Shown here: one piece after another, positions 1 to 6,227 of the stretch
Position numbering within the stretch: the first letter of the stretch is position 1
How the letters are laid out: the number at the start of each line of letters is the position of its first letter
NCBI GenBank assembly: GCA_017474705.1
Contig: JAFVHC010000253.1
Location: forward strand, 1-12,614
Length of the DNA: 12,614 bases
From: Bacillota bacterium
GTDB lineage: Bacteria > Bacillota > Clostridia > Lachnospirales > Bianqueaceae
Direction: 5' to 3'
Translations under genes and position numbers: made by a program
Notes under the pieces: model-generated
What the model was told of the DNA's origin: nothing
The model's input: the letters and a program-made list of their open reading frames with translations, nothing else
Database searches by the model: none

Positions 1-104
1 ACCATAGAGGTATTGAAAACGATCTCGAGCACTTTCTCTTCCAAGGCACCGAAACCCTGGCCGGTCAGAACCGTTCCATCCTCCAAAATCAATTTTCTTT
101 CCAT
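1..104 (-). CDS. carA: Carbamoyl phosphate synthase small (glutaminase) subunit, N-terminal fragment
   Basis: Partial gene running off the left edge; only the first 34 codons are present. The translation begins MERKLILEDGTVLTGQGFG and ends with FNTSM, which matches the conserved N-terminus of CarA (LxLEDGTxxxGxxFG, then VFNTSMxGYQE). CarA is the amidotransferase subunit that hydrolyses glutamine and channels ammonia to CarB for carbamoyl phosphate, feeding arginine and pyrimidine synthesis. The ATG at 104-102 lies inside the 3' end of purF, a 16-nt overlap, with a purine-rich GAAGAGAGA upstream as a modest ribosome site. It appears to be the fourth gene of the leftward amt-asnB-purF-carA operon. 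The assignment rests on a short but characteristic stretch; carB cannot be seen. Confidence 0.85.
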   Translation of the reverse strand, partial: MERKLILEDGTVLTGQGFGALEEKVLEIVFNTSM

Positions 105-1501
105 GACAGTCTCTCTTCAAATCGGTCTTTACGGACGTTCTGAGGAACCGTTGTCGGATAGTTCCCCGTAAAACATGCATCGCAGAAGCCTTCACCTCCG
201 GCAAGTTCCTCCAGCGCCTCCACAGGAAGATAGCCCAGCGTGTCCGCCCCGATCTTCTCTGCTATCTCGGAAACATTCAGATGACCGGCGATCAGCTGAT
301 CCTCCGAGTCAATATCCGTTCCATAAAAGCAGGGATGCAGGAAAGGTGGTGCCGAGACCCGCATATGGACTTCTTTAGCGCCAGCTTCCCGAAGCAGTGC
401 GATGATCCTTCCACAGGTAGTTCCGCGTACGATCGAATCGTCCACCAGAACGACCCGCTTGTTTCGCACAGCTTCCACGACCGGCGCCAGTTTGATCTTT
501 ACCTGGTCCAATCGTCCATCCGGTGCGATGAACGTCCTCCCTATGTACTTATTTTTGATCAACCCGATCGAATAGGGAATTCCGGATTCCCGGCTGAACC
601 CCATCGCAGCATCCAGACCGGAGTCCGGGACGCCGATCACAATGTCAGCCTCTACCGGATGGATCATGGCCAGGATCTGCCCCGCTTTGTTTCGGGCTGT
701 CTGCACGGCGCGTCCGTCGATCACGGAGTCCGGCCGGGCAAAGTAGATATATTCAAACACACACAGACGCTTATCCTGCTTCCCACAGTGCTCTTGATTG
801 GAACGCACACCGTCCGGTCCGAAAGTCAGAATCTCGCCTGGTAGGATATCCCGGATCACACGGCCGCCCACGGCGTGGATCGCACAGCTTTCGGAGGCTG
901 CGATGTACGTTCCGTCCGGTAGCTGCCCATAACACAGAGGCCGGAAGCCGTGCGGGTCACGGGCACAGATCAGCTTCTGCGCAGACATCAGGATCAGCGA
1001 ATATGCACCTTCAAGCGTGTTCATAGCCTTGCTTAGGGCTTCTTCGATCGAAGTGCTCTTCAGCCGCTCCTGCGTTACAATATACGCGATGGTTTCCGTA
1101 TCGCTCGTCGTGTGAAAGATCGCCCCTGACAATTCCAGCTGGTCTCTGAGCTTGGCGGCGTTTGAAAGATTTCCGTTGTGCGCAAGGGCCATCTTTCCTT
1201 TCTGATGATTGACTTCAATCGGCTGGATGTTGCGCCTGCTAGAGGCGCCTGTCGTGCCATATCGGGTATGAGCGACCGCGATCCTTCCCCGCGGCAGTTT
1301 TGTAAGCACATCCTCTGTAAATGCTTCGCTGACCAGTCCCAGGTCCTTATGGGTAAAAAACAGACCGTCGTCATTCACGATGATTCCACAGCTTTCCTGT
1401 CCCCGGTGCTGCAGGGCGTATAAGCCATAAAACGCAAGAGCCGCGGCCTCCACCGGCTTTTCGGAATAGACTCCGAACACACCGCATTCTTCATGGATCA
1501 T
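89..1501 (-). CDS. purF: Amidophosphoribosyltransferase (glutamine PRPP amidotransferase)
   Basis: First committed enzyme of purine synthesis: transfers glutamine-derived ammonia to PRPP, giving phosphoribosylamine. The start was set at 1501, not at an earlier in-frame ATG (1567), because MIHEE-Cys puts the N-terminal nucleophile Cys6 behind a short propeptide as in the Bacillus-type enzyme, and because GGAG lies about 10 nt upstream. The protein is 470 aa. Glutaminase features: HTRYGTTG (78-85), NGNLSN (109-114), SSDTE-like TTSDTE (131-136). The PRPP-binding motif VLVDDSIVRGTT is at 351-362. Cys247, Cys391, Cys440 and Cys443 match the four [4Fe-4S] ligands of the oxygen-labile B. subtilis enzyme, fitting an anaerobe. 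Its ATG overlaps the stop of the upstream asparagine synthase gene (ATGA, 1501-1498), so translation is probably coupled. Confidence 0.97.
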   Translation of the reverse strand: MIHEECGVFGVYSEKPVEAAALAFYGLYALQHRGQESCGIIVNDDGLFFTHKDLGLVSEAFTEDVLTKLPRGRIAVAHTRYGTTGASSRRNIQPIEVNHQKGKMALAHNGNLSNAAKLRDQLELSGAIFHTTSDTETIAYIVTQERLKSTSIEEALSKAMNTLEGAYSLILMSAQKLICARDPHGFRPLCYGQLPDGTYIAASESCAIHAVGGRVIRDILPGEILTFGPDGVRSNQEHCGKQDKRLCVFEYIYFARPDSVIDGRAVQTARNKAGQILAMIHPVEADIVIGVPDSGLDAAMGFSRESGIPYSIGLIKNKYIGRTFIAPDGRLDQVKIKLAPVVEAVRNKRVVLVDDSIVRGTTCGRIIALLREAGAKEVHMRVSAPPFLHPCFYGTDIDSEDQLIAGHLNVSEIAEKIGADTLGYLPVEALEELAGGEGFCDACFTGNYPTTVPQNVRKDRFEERLSWKEN

Positions 1502-3081
1502 ATTCCACTGTCTCCATAATTGGAAAGCACACGTGCGGACGGATCGTCCACGTCGCAGCCTTCCCACGTTTTGTTCGGCATCCAGAAATCGACGACCATC
1601 TCCGATTGTCCGGGATAGTATTTCTCAAAGATCTCGCGGTACAGCAGCGATTCTTTGGTGAATGGACGGGCATGGCCGTACTGTATACGCTGGGCTTCGA
1701 ATGCCGCGTCCGAATACTGCGTCTCGGCGTATTCTTTCAGGTAATCCACCATAAAGTGGCCGACAGCATCAGAAAACGCCGCTTTCTCACGCCAAAGGAT
1801 GGAGTCCGGCAAGTAGCCCAGCCCCTCGAAGGCGTGACGGAGCAGATACTTTCCCTTACCATAGGTGTTGATCTTTTTTTCAGGATCCAGACCCAGGACA
1901 TATGCGGCAAAATCCAGATCCCCAAAGGGCACTCTGGCTTCGAGAGAATTGACTGATATGCAGCGATCTGCGCGAAGTACATCATACATATGCAGCTCAC
2001 GGACGCGTTTTTCCGATTCTTCCTGGAAAGCATCCGCGGAAGGTGCAAAATCAGTATATTTATAGCCGAATAATTCGTCGGAGATCTCCCCTGTGAGCAG
2101 CACACGAATGCTGGTCTGCTCGTGGATCGCCTTGCAGACCAGGTACATGCCCATGCTGGCACGGATCGTTGTGATATCATAAGTGCCCAGAAGATGGATC
2201 ACATCCTCCAGAGAGGAGAGCACTTCATCCGGCGTCATATATACTTCTGTATGATGGCTTCCGATGAAGTCTGCGACCTGTTTTGCGTATTTCAGATCGA
2301 TGGCATCTTTGCTCATACCGATGGCAAATGTCTCGATCGGCGTGCCGCTTTCTCGGGCAGCGATCGCACATACCAAAGATGAATCCAGGCCACCGGACAG
2401 CAAGAAACCGACTTTTGCGTCAGATACCAGACGTTTTTTCACTCCACTGATCAGTTTCTCACGGATCTTTCCGCAGGCGATCTCCAGATCGTCGTGGCAG
2501 ACGGTCTGTGTCTTGGTAATATCACGGTAGCAGATGAACTGTCCGTCTTTATAATAGTGTCCAGGCGGGAACGGCAGGATCTTGCCGACAAGACCGACAA
2601 GGTTCTTGGCTTCGCTGGCAAAGAGGATCACATCATTGGAAGTGTAGCCATAGTATAAAGGGCGGATGCCGATCGGGTCCCGTGCAGCAATGTATTCTCC
2701 TGTTTTTCCGTCGTAAATGATACAGACGAACTCCGCGTCGAGCATGGCGAACATATCCGTTCCATATTCAAAATACATGGGCAGGAGGATCTCACAATCG
2801 CTGTCAGACTGGAAGGAATAGCCTTTCTGCCGCAGCTGCTCCCGTTCTTTTTCAAAACCATACAGTTCACCATTACAGATCACATAACTGCCATCCAATG
2901 TGAAAGGCTGCATACCGGAGGGCGTCAGTCCCATGATGGAAAGTCGATGGAAGCCGAAAAAACCATCTCCTACATCCACGACCCGGGTATCATCCGGCCC
3001 GCGGGATTTAGTCCGCTGAAATCCTTCGAGGAGAGCGCTCCGATCCGGAACGCTCCCACAACAGGCAAAAATAGAACACAT
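1498..3081 (-). CDS. asnB: Asparagine synthase (glutamine-hydrolysing), AsnB type
   Basis: Converts aspartate, glutamine and ATP to asparagine. The protein is 527 aa, close to E. coli AsnB (554 aa), and resembles it along its whole length. Cys2 is the glutaminase nucleophile after Met removal (MCSIF); Arg46, NGE (70-72) and Asp95 are the usual glutamine-pocket residues. The PP-loop SGGLDSS is at 229-235, and YDITTIRAS (301-309), Glu332 and Lys433 belong to the synthetase site. One oddity is GEISDE at 331-336, where E. coli AsnB has GEGSDE, followed by a changed FGYKY segment. The start ATG at 3081 is preceded by AGAGGG about 7 nt away, overlapping the stop of the amt gene (12-nt gap). The 3' end overlaps purF by 4 nt. 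A role in asparagine formation is the best reading; another amidotransfer reaction is possible but less likely. Confidence 0.93.
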   Translation of the reverse strand: MCSIFACCGSVPDRSALLEGFQRTKSRGPDDTRVVDVGDGFFGFHRLSIMGLTPSGMQPFTLDGSYVICNGELYGFEKEREQLRQKGYSFQSDSDCEILLPMYFEYGTDMFAMLDAEFVCIIYDGKTGEYIAARDPIGIRPLYYGYTSNDVILFASEAKNLVGLVGKILPFPPGHYYKDGQFICYRDITKTQTVCHDDLEIACGKIREKLISGVKKRLVSDAKVGFLLSGGLDSSLVCAIAARESGTPIETFAIGMSKDAIDLKYAKQVADFIGSHHTEVYMTPDEVLSSLEDVIHLLGTYDITTIRASMGMYLVCKAIHEQTSIRVLLTGEISDELFGYKYTDFAPSADAFQEESEKRVRELHMYDVLRADRCISVNSLEARVPFGDLDFAAYVLGLDPEKKINTYGKGKYLLRHAFEGLGYLPDSILWREKAAFSDAVGHFMVDYLKEYAETQYSDAAFEAQRIQYGHARPFTKESLLYREIFEKYYPGQSEMVVDFWMPNKTWEGCDVDDPSARVLSNYGDSGI

Positions 3082-3093
3082 AGTCTGACCCTC

Positions 3094-4818
3094 TTATTCG
3101 ACATCCTGTAAAGCGTCGAATCCTTCTTCGCCGGTACGGATCTTTACGACATTTTCTACATCATAGACGAAGATCTTTCCGTCTCCGATATGACCGGTAT
3201 ACAATACTTTCTTTGCTGTCTCGATGACATCACGCACCGGGACGGCGGATACGACGATTTCGACCTGTACTTTCGGCCGCAGGTCCGTTTCGACTGCGAC
3301 ACCACGGTAAAACTCGGTGTGGCCTTTCTGCATGCCATAACCCATGACATGAGAGACCGTCATCCCGGTGATGCCCAGTTTGGACATAGCATCCTTAAGC
3401 GCATACAACCGTTCCTCTTTGAAAACGATCTCGATCTTGGTGAACTTATGGCCATCCGTCGGAAAGGCAGGTTCACGCTGCACCGGAACCGCCTCAGCGA
3501 TCGGTGTGGTACCTGTAACTGCGATGACAGGCTCGCCGGTACCGAATTCGGCGTATTTGTCCACCGCCGGCATGAAATCCGCATAAGCACTAGGAAGACC
3601 ATGCTCACTGACGTCCAGACCAGCAAGCTCGTCCGCTGCTTCCGCACGGAGGAAATCCATTTTCTTGAGCATCAGGAAGAAACATAGCATGGTGATCGCT
3701 GCCCAGGCTGCAACGGTGGCAAATCCAAGAAGCTGGATGCCGAACTGAGAAAACTCCCCAGTATAGAATACACCGTGAAGCCCGGCAGGGGCATCTGGGT
3801 TCGCCAGCAGACCAACTGCGATCGTGCCCCAGATCCCGTTGGCACAATGGACACCGACGGCACCGACCGGATCATCCACATGCAGTTTCAGATCCAGGAC
3901 CTCGACGACAACTACGACCAGTATGCCCGCAACGATACCCACGATACCGGCACCGATGGCGTCAAACGCGTCACAGCCGGCTGTCACGGCCACCAGCCCG
4001 GCCAAGGAGGCATTCAGGCACATGGATACGTCGGGTTTGCCGTTCTTGACCCAGGTGTAGATCAGCGTTGTGCAGGTGGCCACGGAAGGAGCTATCGTCG
4101 TGGTCAGGAAGATGGCAGACAGTTCGCTGGTCGTGGTAGCAGCAGCTCCGTTGAAGCCGTACCAGCCCAGCCAAAGGATGAAGACGCCCAGAGCACCGAG
4201 CGGAATGGAATGACCCGGGATCGCGTTGACCTTGGTCACCTTTCCATCTTTATTCTTAACATACTTGCCGATACGTGGCCCAAGCACGATCGCGCCGATC
4301 AGTGCAGCGATGCCGCCGACCATGTGGATCGCACAGGAACCGGCATAATCATGGAAACCAAGCTGTGCGAGCCAGCCACCACCCCAGATCCAGTGCGCTT
4401 CGATGGGGTAGATCACCAGGCTGATGACACCGGAGTAGACACAGTATGCTGCGAATTTGGTGCGTTCCGCCATAGCTCCGGACACGATCGTTGCGGTGGT
4501 CGCGCAGAATACCAGGTTGAAAACAAAATAGCTGGCATCTGTAAAACCTTCGGAAGGTGCAGCGATAAATTCTTTAAAATGTGTGAATAAATCAAGATTT
4601 GGTCTGCCAATGAGACCAAAGAAAGAATCTTCGCCCATCATCAATGTGTAACCAAGCAATGAAAATACGACCGTGCCGATACAGAAATCCATCAGATTCT
4701 TCATAATGATGTTGCCGGCATTCTTTGCCCGGGTAAAGCCTGTTTCTACCATGGCAAATCCGGCCTGCATCCAGAAGACTAAAGCTGCGCCGATCAAAAA
4801 CCAAAACTCAACCGTCAT
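3094..4818 (-). CDS. amt: Ammonium transporter with fused C-terminal PII signalling domain
   Basis: 574-aa membrane protein. Residues 1-390 form an Amt channel beginning directly with a transmembrane helix (WFLIGAALVFWMQAGF). Conserved Amt residues are Phe100/Phe104 (the FxxxF gate region), Trp143, Asp157 and the pore twin histidines His165 and His324. About 60 residues of linker follow. Residues 458-574 form a complete PII (GlnB/GlnK) domain: T-loop at 493-516 with Gln497 and Lys516, and B-loop TGHIGDGKIF (541-550). Separate Amt and GlnK proteins normally form a trimer-on-trimer complex; fusion would keep the gate tethered to its channel. By alignment the T-loop position of Tyr51 is Val509, so PII uridylylation is unlikely. 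His543 replaces the usual Lys85 and Lys559 replaces Arg101 (GlnB numbering). The start ATG has GGGG 8 nt upstream. It is the first gene of the leftward operon, behind an attenuator. Confidence 0.95.
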   Translation of the reverse strand: MTVEFWFLIGAALVFWMQAGFAMVETGFTRAKNAGNIIMKNLMDFCIGTVVFSLLGYTLMMGEDSFFGLIGRPNLDLFTHFKEFIAAPSEGFTDASYFVFNLVFCATTATIVSGAMAERTKFAAYCVYSGVISLVIYPIEAHWIWGGGWLAQLGFHDYAGSCAIHMVGGIAALIGAIVLGPRIGKYVKNKDGKVTKVNAIPGHSIPLGALGVFILWLGWYGFNGAAATTTSELSAIFLTTTIAPSVATCTTLIYTWVKNGKPDVSMCLNASLAGLVAVTAGCDAFDAIGAGIVGIVAGILVVVVVEVLDLKLHVDDPVGAVGVHCANGIWGTIAVGLLANPDAPAGLHGVFYTGEFSQFGIQLLGFATVAAWAAITMLCFFLMLKKMDFLRAEAADELAGLDVSEHGLPSAYADFMPAVDKYAEFGTGEPVIAVTGTTPIAEAVPVQREPAFPTDGHKFTKIEIVFKEERLYALKDAMSKLGITGMTVSHVMGYGMQKGHTEFYRGVAVETDLRPKVQVEIVVSAVPVRDVIETAKKVLYTGHIGDGKIFVYDVENVVKIRTGEEGFDALQDVE

Positions 4819-4848
4819 GTCACTTACCCCATTTCAACTGAAAATCAT

Positions 4849-4889
4849 AAAGAAAAAGAGCGCCTTTCGTGTGAACACGGAAGACGCCC
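4849..4889 (-). terminator. Intrinsic terminator (attenuator) in the amt leader
   Basis: On the minus strand GGGCGTCTTCCGTG (4889-4876) pairs with CACGAAAGGCGCTC (4871-4858), with one C-A mismatch and two G-U pairs, around a UUCA loop. A U-rich run follows at once (TTTTTCTTT, 4857-4849). It lies between the amt promoter and the amt ATG, 30 nt before the start codon. It must therefore act as a conditional terminator on the operon's own transcript and not as the end of another gene. Its 5' arm overlaps the competing antiterminator hairpin at 4896-4881. Confidence 0.85.
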
Positions 4890-4896
4890 TTGCCTT
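4881..4896 (-). promoter_or_regulatory. Putative ANTAR-type antiterminator hairpin, amt leader
   Basis: Minus-strand AAGGC (4896-4892) pairs with GTCTT (4885-4881), five pairs including one G-U, around the six-base loop AAGGGC (4891-4886). The loop has A at position 1 and G at position 4, the rule known for RNA targets of ANTAR proteins such as EutV and NasR. The last part of the loop and the 3' arm are also the 5' arm of the terminator at 4889-4849, so the two structures exclude each other. Only one such loop is present, whereas described ANTAR targets have two. That an ANTAR protein binds here is an inference, supported by the ANTAR gene in the facing operon. Confidence 0.6.
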
Positions 4897-4906
4897 TATG
4901 CGGAGA

Positions 4907-4936
4907 ATTATACACTCTCAAGTTTTCAGGTGTCAA
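4907..4936 (-). promoter_or_regulatory. Sigma-A promoter for the amt-asnB-purF-carA operon
   Basis: Minus-strand TTGACA (4936-4931), an 18-nt spacer and TATAAT (4912-4907), both hexamers matching consensus. The predicted start of transcription is near 4900, giving a leader of about 80 nt that begins almost directly with the small hexaloop hairpin. Confidence 0.85.
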
Positions 4937-4948
4937 TTTGTAAAATTG
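4934..4948. repeat. Perfect palindrome CAATTT-GTA-AAATTG overlapping the amt -35 box
   Basis: Six-base perfect inverted repeat with a 3-nt centre. It covers half of the TTGACA box of the amt promoter and extends upstream of it, so a protein bound here could block or adjust that promoter. It does not match the GlnR/TnrA consensus (TGTNA-N7-TNACA). Being AT-rich and short, it could also be chance. A second small inverted repeat, TGCAA-N5-TTGCA, follows at 4947-4961. Confidence 0.4.
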
Positions 4949-4980
4949 CAAGTTTTTTGCATATAGACCGGCGGAAAATT

Positions 4981-5017
4981 CTGTCAATAAGCCGAAAAAG
5001 GCTAGGTCTATTGACAG
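4981..5017. repeat. 9-bp inverted repeat between the divergent promoters
   Basis: CTGTCAATA (4981-4989) and TATTGACAG (5009-5017) are perfect inverted copies 19 nt apart. A nested AGCC/GGCT stem (4990-4993 with 5000-5003) sits around GAAAAA. The right arm contains the whole -35 hexamer of the glutamate synthase operon promoter. It may be an operator or cruciform for an unidentified regulator. As RNA it would lie upstream of both predicted transcription starts, so a DNA-level role is more likely. The function is unknown. Confidence 0.5.
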
Positions 5018-5039
5018 TATGCATCTATCCTCTTATAAT
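5011..5039 (+). promoter_or_regulatory. Consensus sigma-A promoter for the glutamate synthase-glnA operon
   Basis: Perfect TTGACA (5011-5016), a 17-nt spacer and perfect TATAAT (5034-5039). The predicted start is near A5046. Such a strong core promoter suggests control is exerted mostly after initiation, by the terminator just downstream and possibly by the overlapping inverted repeat. Confidence 0.93.
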
Positions 5040-5046
5040 ATGCACA

Positions 5047-5066
5047 AATGAGCAAAGGCGTTCATT
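5047..5066 (+). promoter_or_regulatory. Putative ANTAR-type antiterminator hairpin, glutamate synthase operon leader
   Basis: AATGAGC (5047-5053) pairs with GTTCATT (5060-5066), seven pairs with one G-U, around the hexaloop AAAGGC (5054-5059). The loop has A at position 1 and G at position 4, as in known ANTAR-protein RNA targets. Nearly the whole loop and the 3' arm form the outer 5' arm of the terminator at 5055-5101, so forming this hairpin would prevent termination. It begins one or two bases after the predicted transcription start. No second hexaloop obeying the rule was found downstream. The structure is seen directly; the binding protein is inferred. Confidence 0.65.
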
Positions 5067-5112
5067 ACCGCACGGAGTCCCTGTGCGGCAATGGGCGTCT
5101 TATTTTATTTTT
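5055..5112 (+). terminator. Intrinsic terminator (attenuator) in the glutamate synthase operon leader
   Basis: Long stem of 5055-5075 with 5081-5101. The top helix is CCGCAC/GTGCGG extended by two pairs around loop AGTCC. After an A-C mismatch comes CATT/AATG, and the base is AAGGCGTT with GGGCGTCTT (some G-U pairs). The U-rich run TTATTTTATTTTT (5100-5112) follows directly. It lies entirely between the promoter and the ribosome site of the first gene, so it is a leader attenuator. Confidence 0.9.
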
Positions 5113-5132
5113 CCGAAAGGAAGATCAGGCAT

Positions 5133-6227
5133 ATGATGAAAGAAGGTCAGGTGCGCATCCCATCCGGATGTGCGATCGCGGCAGTTGTTTCCAGAGAAGG
5201 AAAACGGATGTCCGGAGAAATGATCACAAATGCCATGAGACCTATGCATGAGCGCAGCAATGGCCTGGGCGGTGGCTTCGCCGGCTATGGCATTTATCCG
5301 GAATACAAGGACTTTTATGCATTGCATTTATTCTTTGATACCCGCGACACACGCAAAACCTGCGAAGCATTCCTTAAAGAGTATTTTGAAGTCGTCCACG
5401 AAGAGCGGATCCCGACGCGCAAGATACCGGAGATCACCGATGAACCGATGATCTGGCGGTATTTCGTCGCGCCGCTCAAATCCATGCTTGCAAGCCTGCA
5501 AGTGGACGAAAAAGAGATGGTCGCACGGGCTGTGATGAAGATCAATACCGAGATGAAAGGTGCCTATGTCTTTTCCAGTGGTAAGAACATAGGTACGTTC
5601 AAAGCAGTCGGATTCCCGGAAGATGTCGGTGTCTTCTATAAGGTGGAAGAGTATGAAGGTTACTCCTGGACGGCGCATGGCCGCTATCCGACGAATACAC
5701 CGGGTTGGTGGGGCGGAGCGCATCCGTTCACGCTGCTGGATTTCTCGGTTGTTCATAACGGAGAGATCTCCTCTTATGACGCCAACCGCCGGTTCATAGA
5801 AATGTTCGGATATAAGTGCACTTTGCAGACCGACACGGAGGTCATCACGTATATCCTGGATTTTCTGACCCGGACACAAGGCCTGACCTTGCGGGAGGCC
5901 GCGAACGTGATCGCCGCACCGTTCTGGAGCACGATCGAGGCAGAGCAGGATGAAGCGGCCCGCAGGAGACTTACCTATCTGCGCACGGTCTTTCCCAGCC
6001 TGCTCGTGACCGGTCCGTTCTCGATCGTCCTGGGGTTCACCGGTGGCCTTATGGCGTTGAATGATCGCTTGAAGCTGCGCTCGATGGTCGTCGGGGAGAA
6101 GGGTGACAAAGTATTTATCTCCAGCGAGGAAGCGGCGATCCGCACGATGGAGCCGGATGCGGAGCATATCTATGCGCCGGCAGGAGGAGAACCGGTGATC
6201 GTCAAAGTGAAGGAGGGTGCGTATTAA
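5133..6227 (+). CDS. Glutamate synthase glutamine amidotransferase subunit (class II, archaeal/clostridial type)
   Basis: 364-aa class II (Ntn-type) glutaminase that would release ammonia from glutamine for the FMN subunit encoded next. Cys13 in RIPSGCAIAAV is the likely nucleophile, exposed after loss of a short propeptide. AHGRYPTNTPGWWGGAHPF (181-199), VVHNGE (206-211) and QTDTE (232-236) are the glutamine-site motifs of this class. SNGLGGGFAGYGIYPEYKDF (42-61) is, from memory, a signature of the clostridial family. The start was chosen at 5133 because AGGAAG (5118-5123) lies 9 nt upstream; an earlier in-frame ATG at 5091 falls inside the leader terminator. ATG 5136 is an alternative. It is the first gene of the operon and its stop overlaps the next ATG by one base (TAATG). 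Glutamate synthase partnership is inferred from context. Confidence 0.9.
   Translation: MMKEGQVRIPSGCAIAAVVSREGKRMSGEMITNAMRPMHERSNGLGGGFAGYGIYPEYKDFYALHLFFDTRDTRKTCEAFLKEYFEVVHEERIPTRKIPEITDEPMIWRYFVAPLKSMLASLQVDEKEMVARAVMKINTEMKGAYVFSSGKNIGTFKAVGFPEDVGVFYKVEEYEGYSWTAHGRYPTNTPGWWGGAHPFTLLDFSVVHNGEISSYDANRRFIEMFGYKCTLQTDTEVITYILDFLTRTQGLTLREAANVIAAPFWSTIEAEQDEAARRRLTYLRTVFPSLLVTGPFSIVLGFTGGLMALNDRLKLRSMVVGEKGDKVFISSEEAAIRTMEPDAEHIYAPAGGEPVIVKVKEGAY

Noticed and set aside
1502..1567. 22-residue N-terminal extension of purF from ATG 1567
   Set aside because: It would bury the Cys6 nucleophile behind a long Arg-rich stretch; the ATG at 1501 has GGAG upstream and the standard ATGA coupling.
4960..4987. 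Second leftward promoter TTGACA-N16-TATATG
   Set aside because: The -10 match is poor (final T missing) and the TTGACA is explained as the left arm of the inverted repeat; the promoter at 4936-4907 is far better.
4981..5017. GlnR/TnrA nitrogen regulator site
   Set aside because: The TGTCA and TGACA half-sites are 23 nt apart, not the 7 nt of the GlnR/TnrA consensus.
5046..5112. Classical riboswitch or T-box in the leader
   Set aside because: Under 70 nt between the predicted start and the end of the U-run, with no T-box sequence or known aptamer fold; the hexaloop antiterminator explains the structure better.
5091..5132. Possible upstream start for the glutamine amidotransferase subunit at ATG 5091
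   Set aside because: It lies inside the leader terminator stem with no ribosome site; AGGAAG is correctly spaced from ATG 5133, where the family homology begins.
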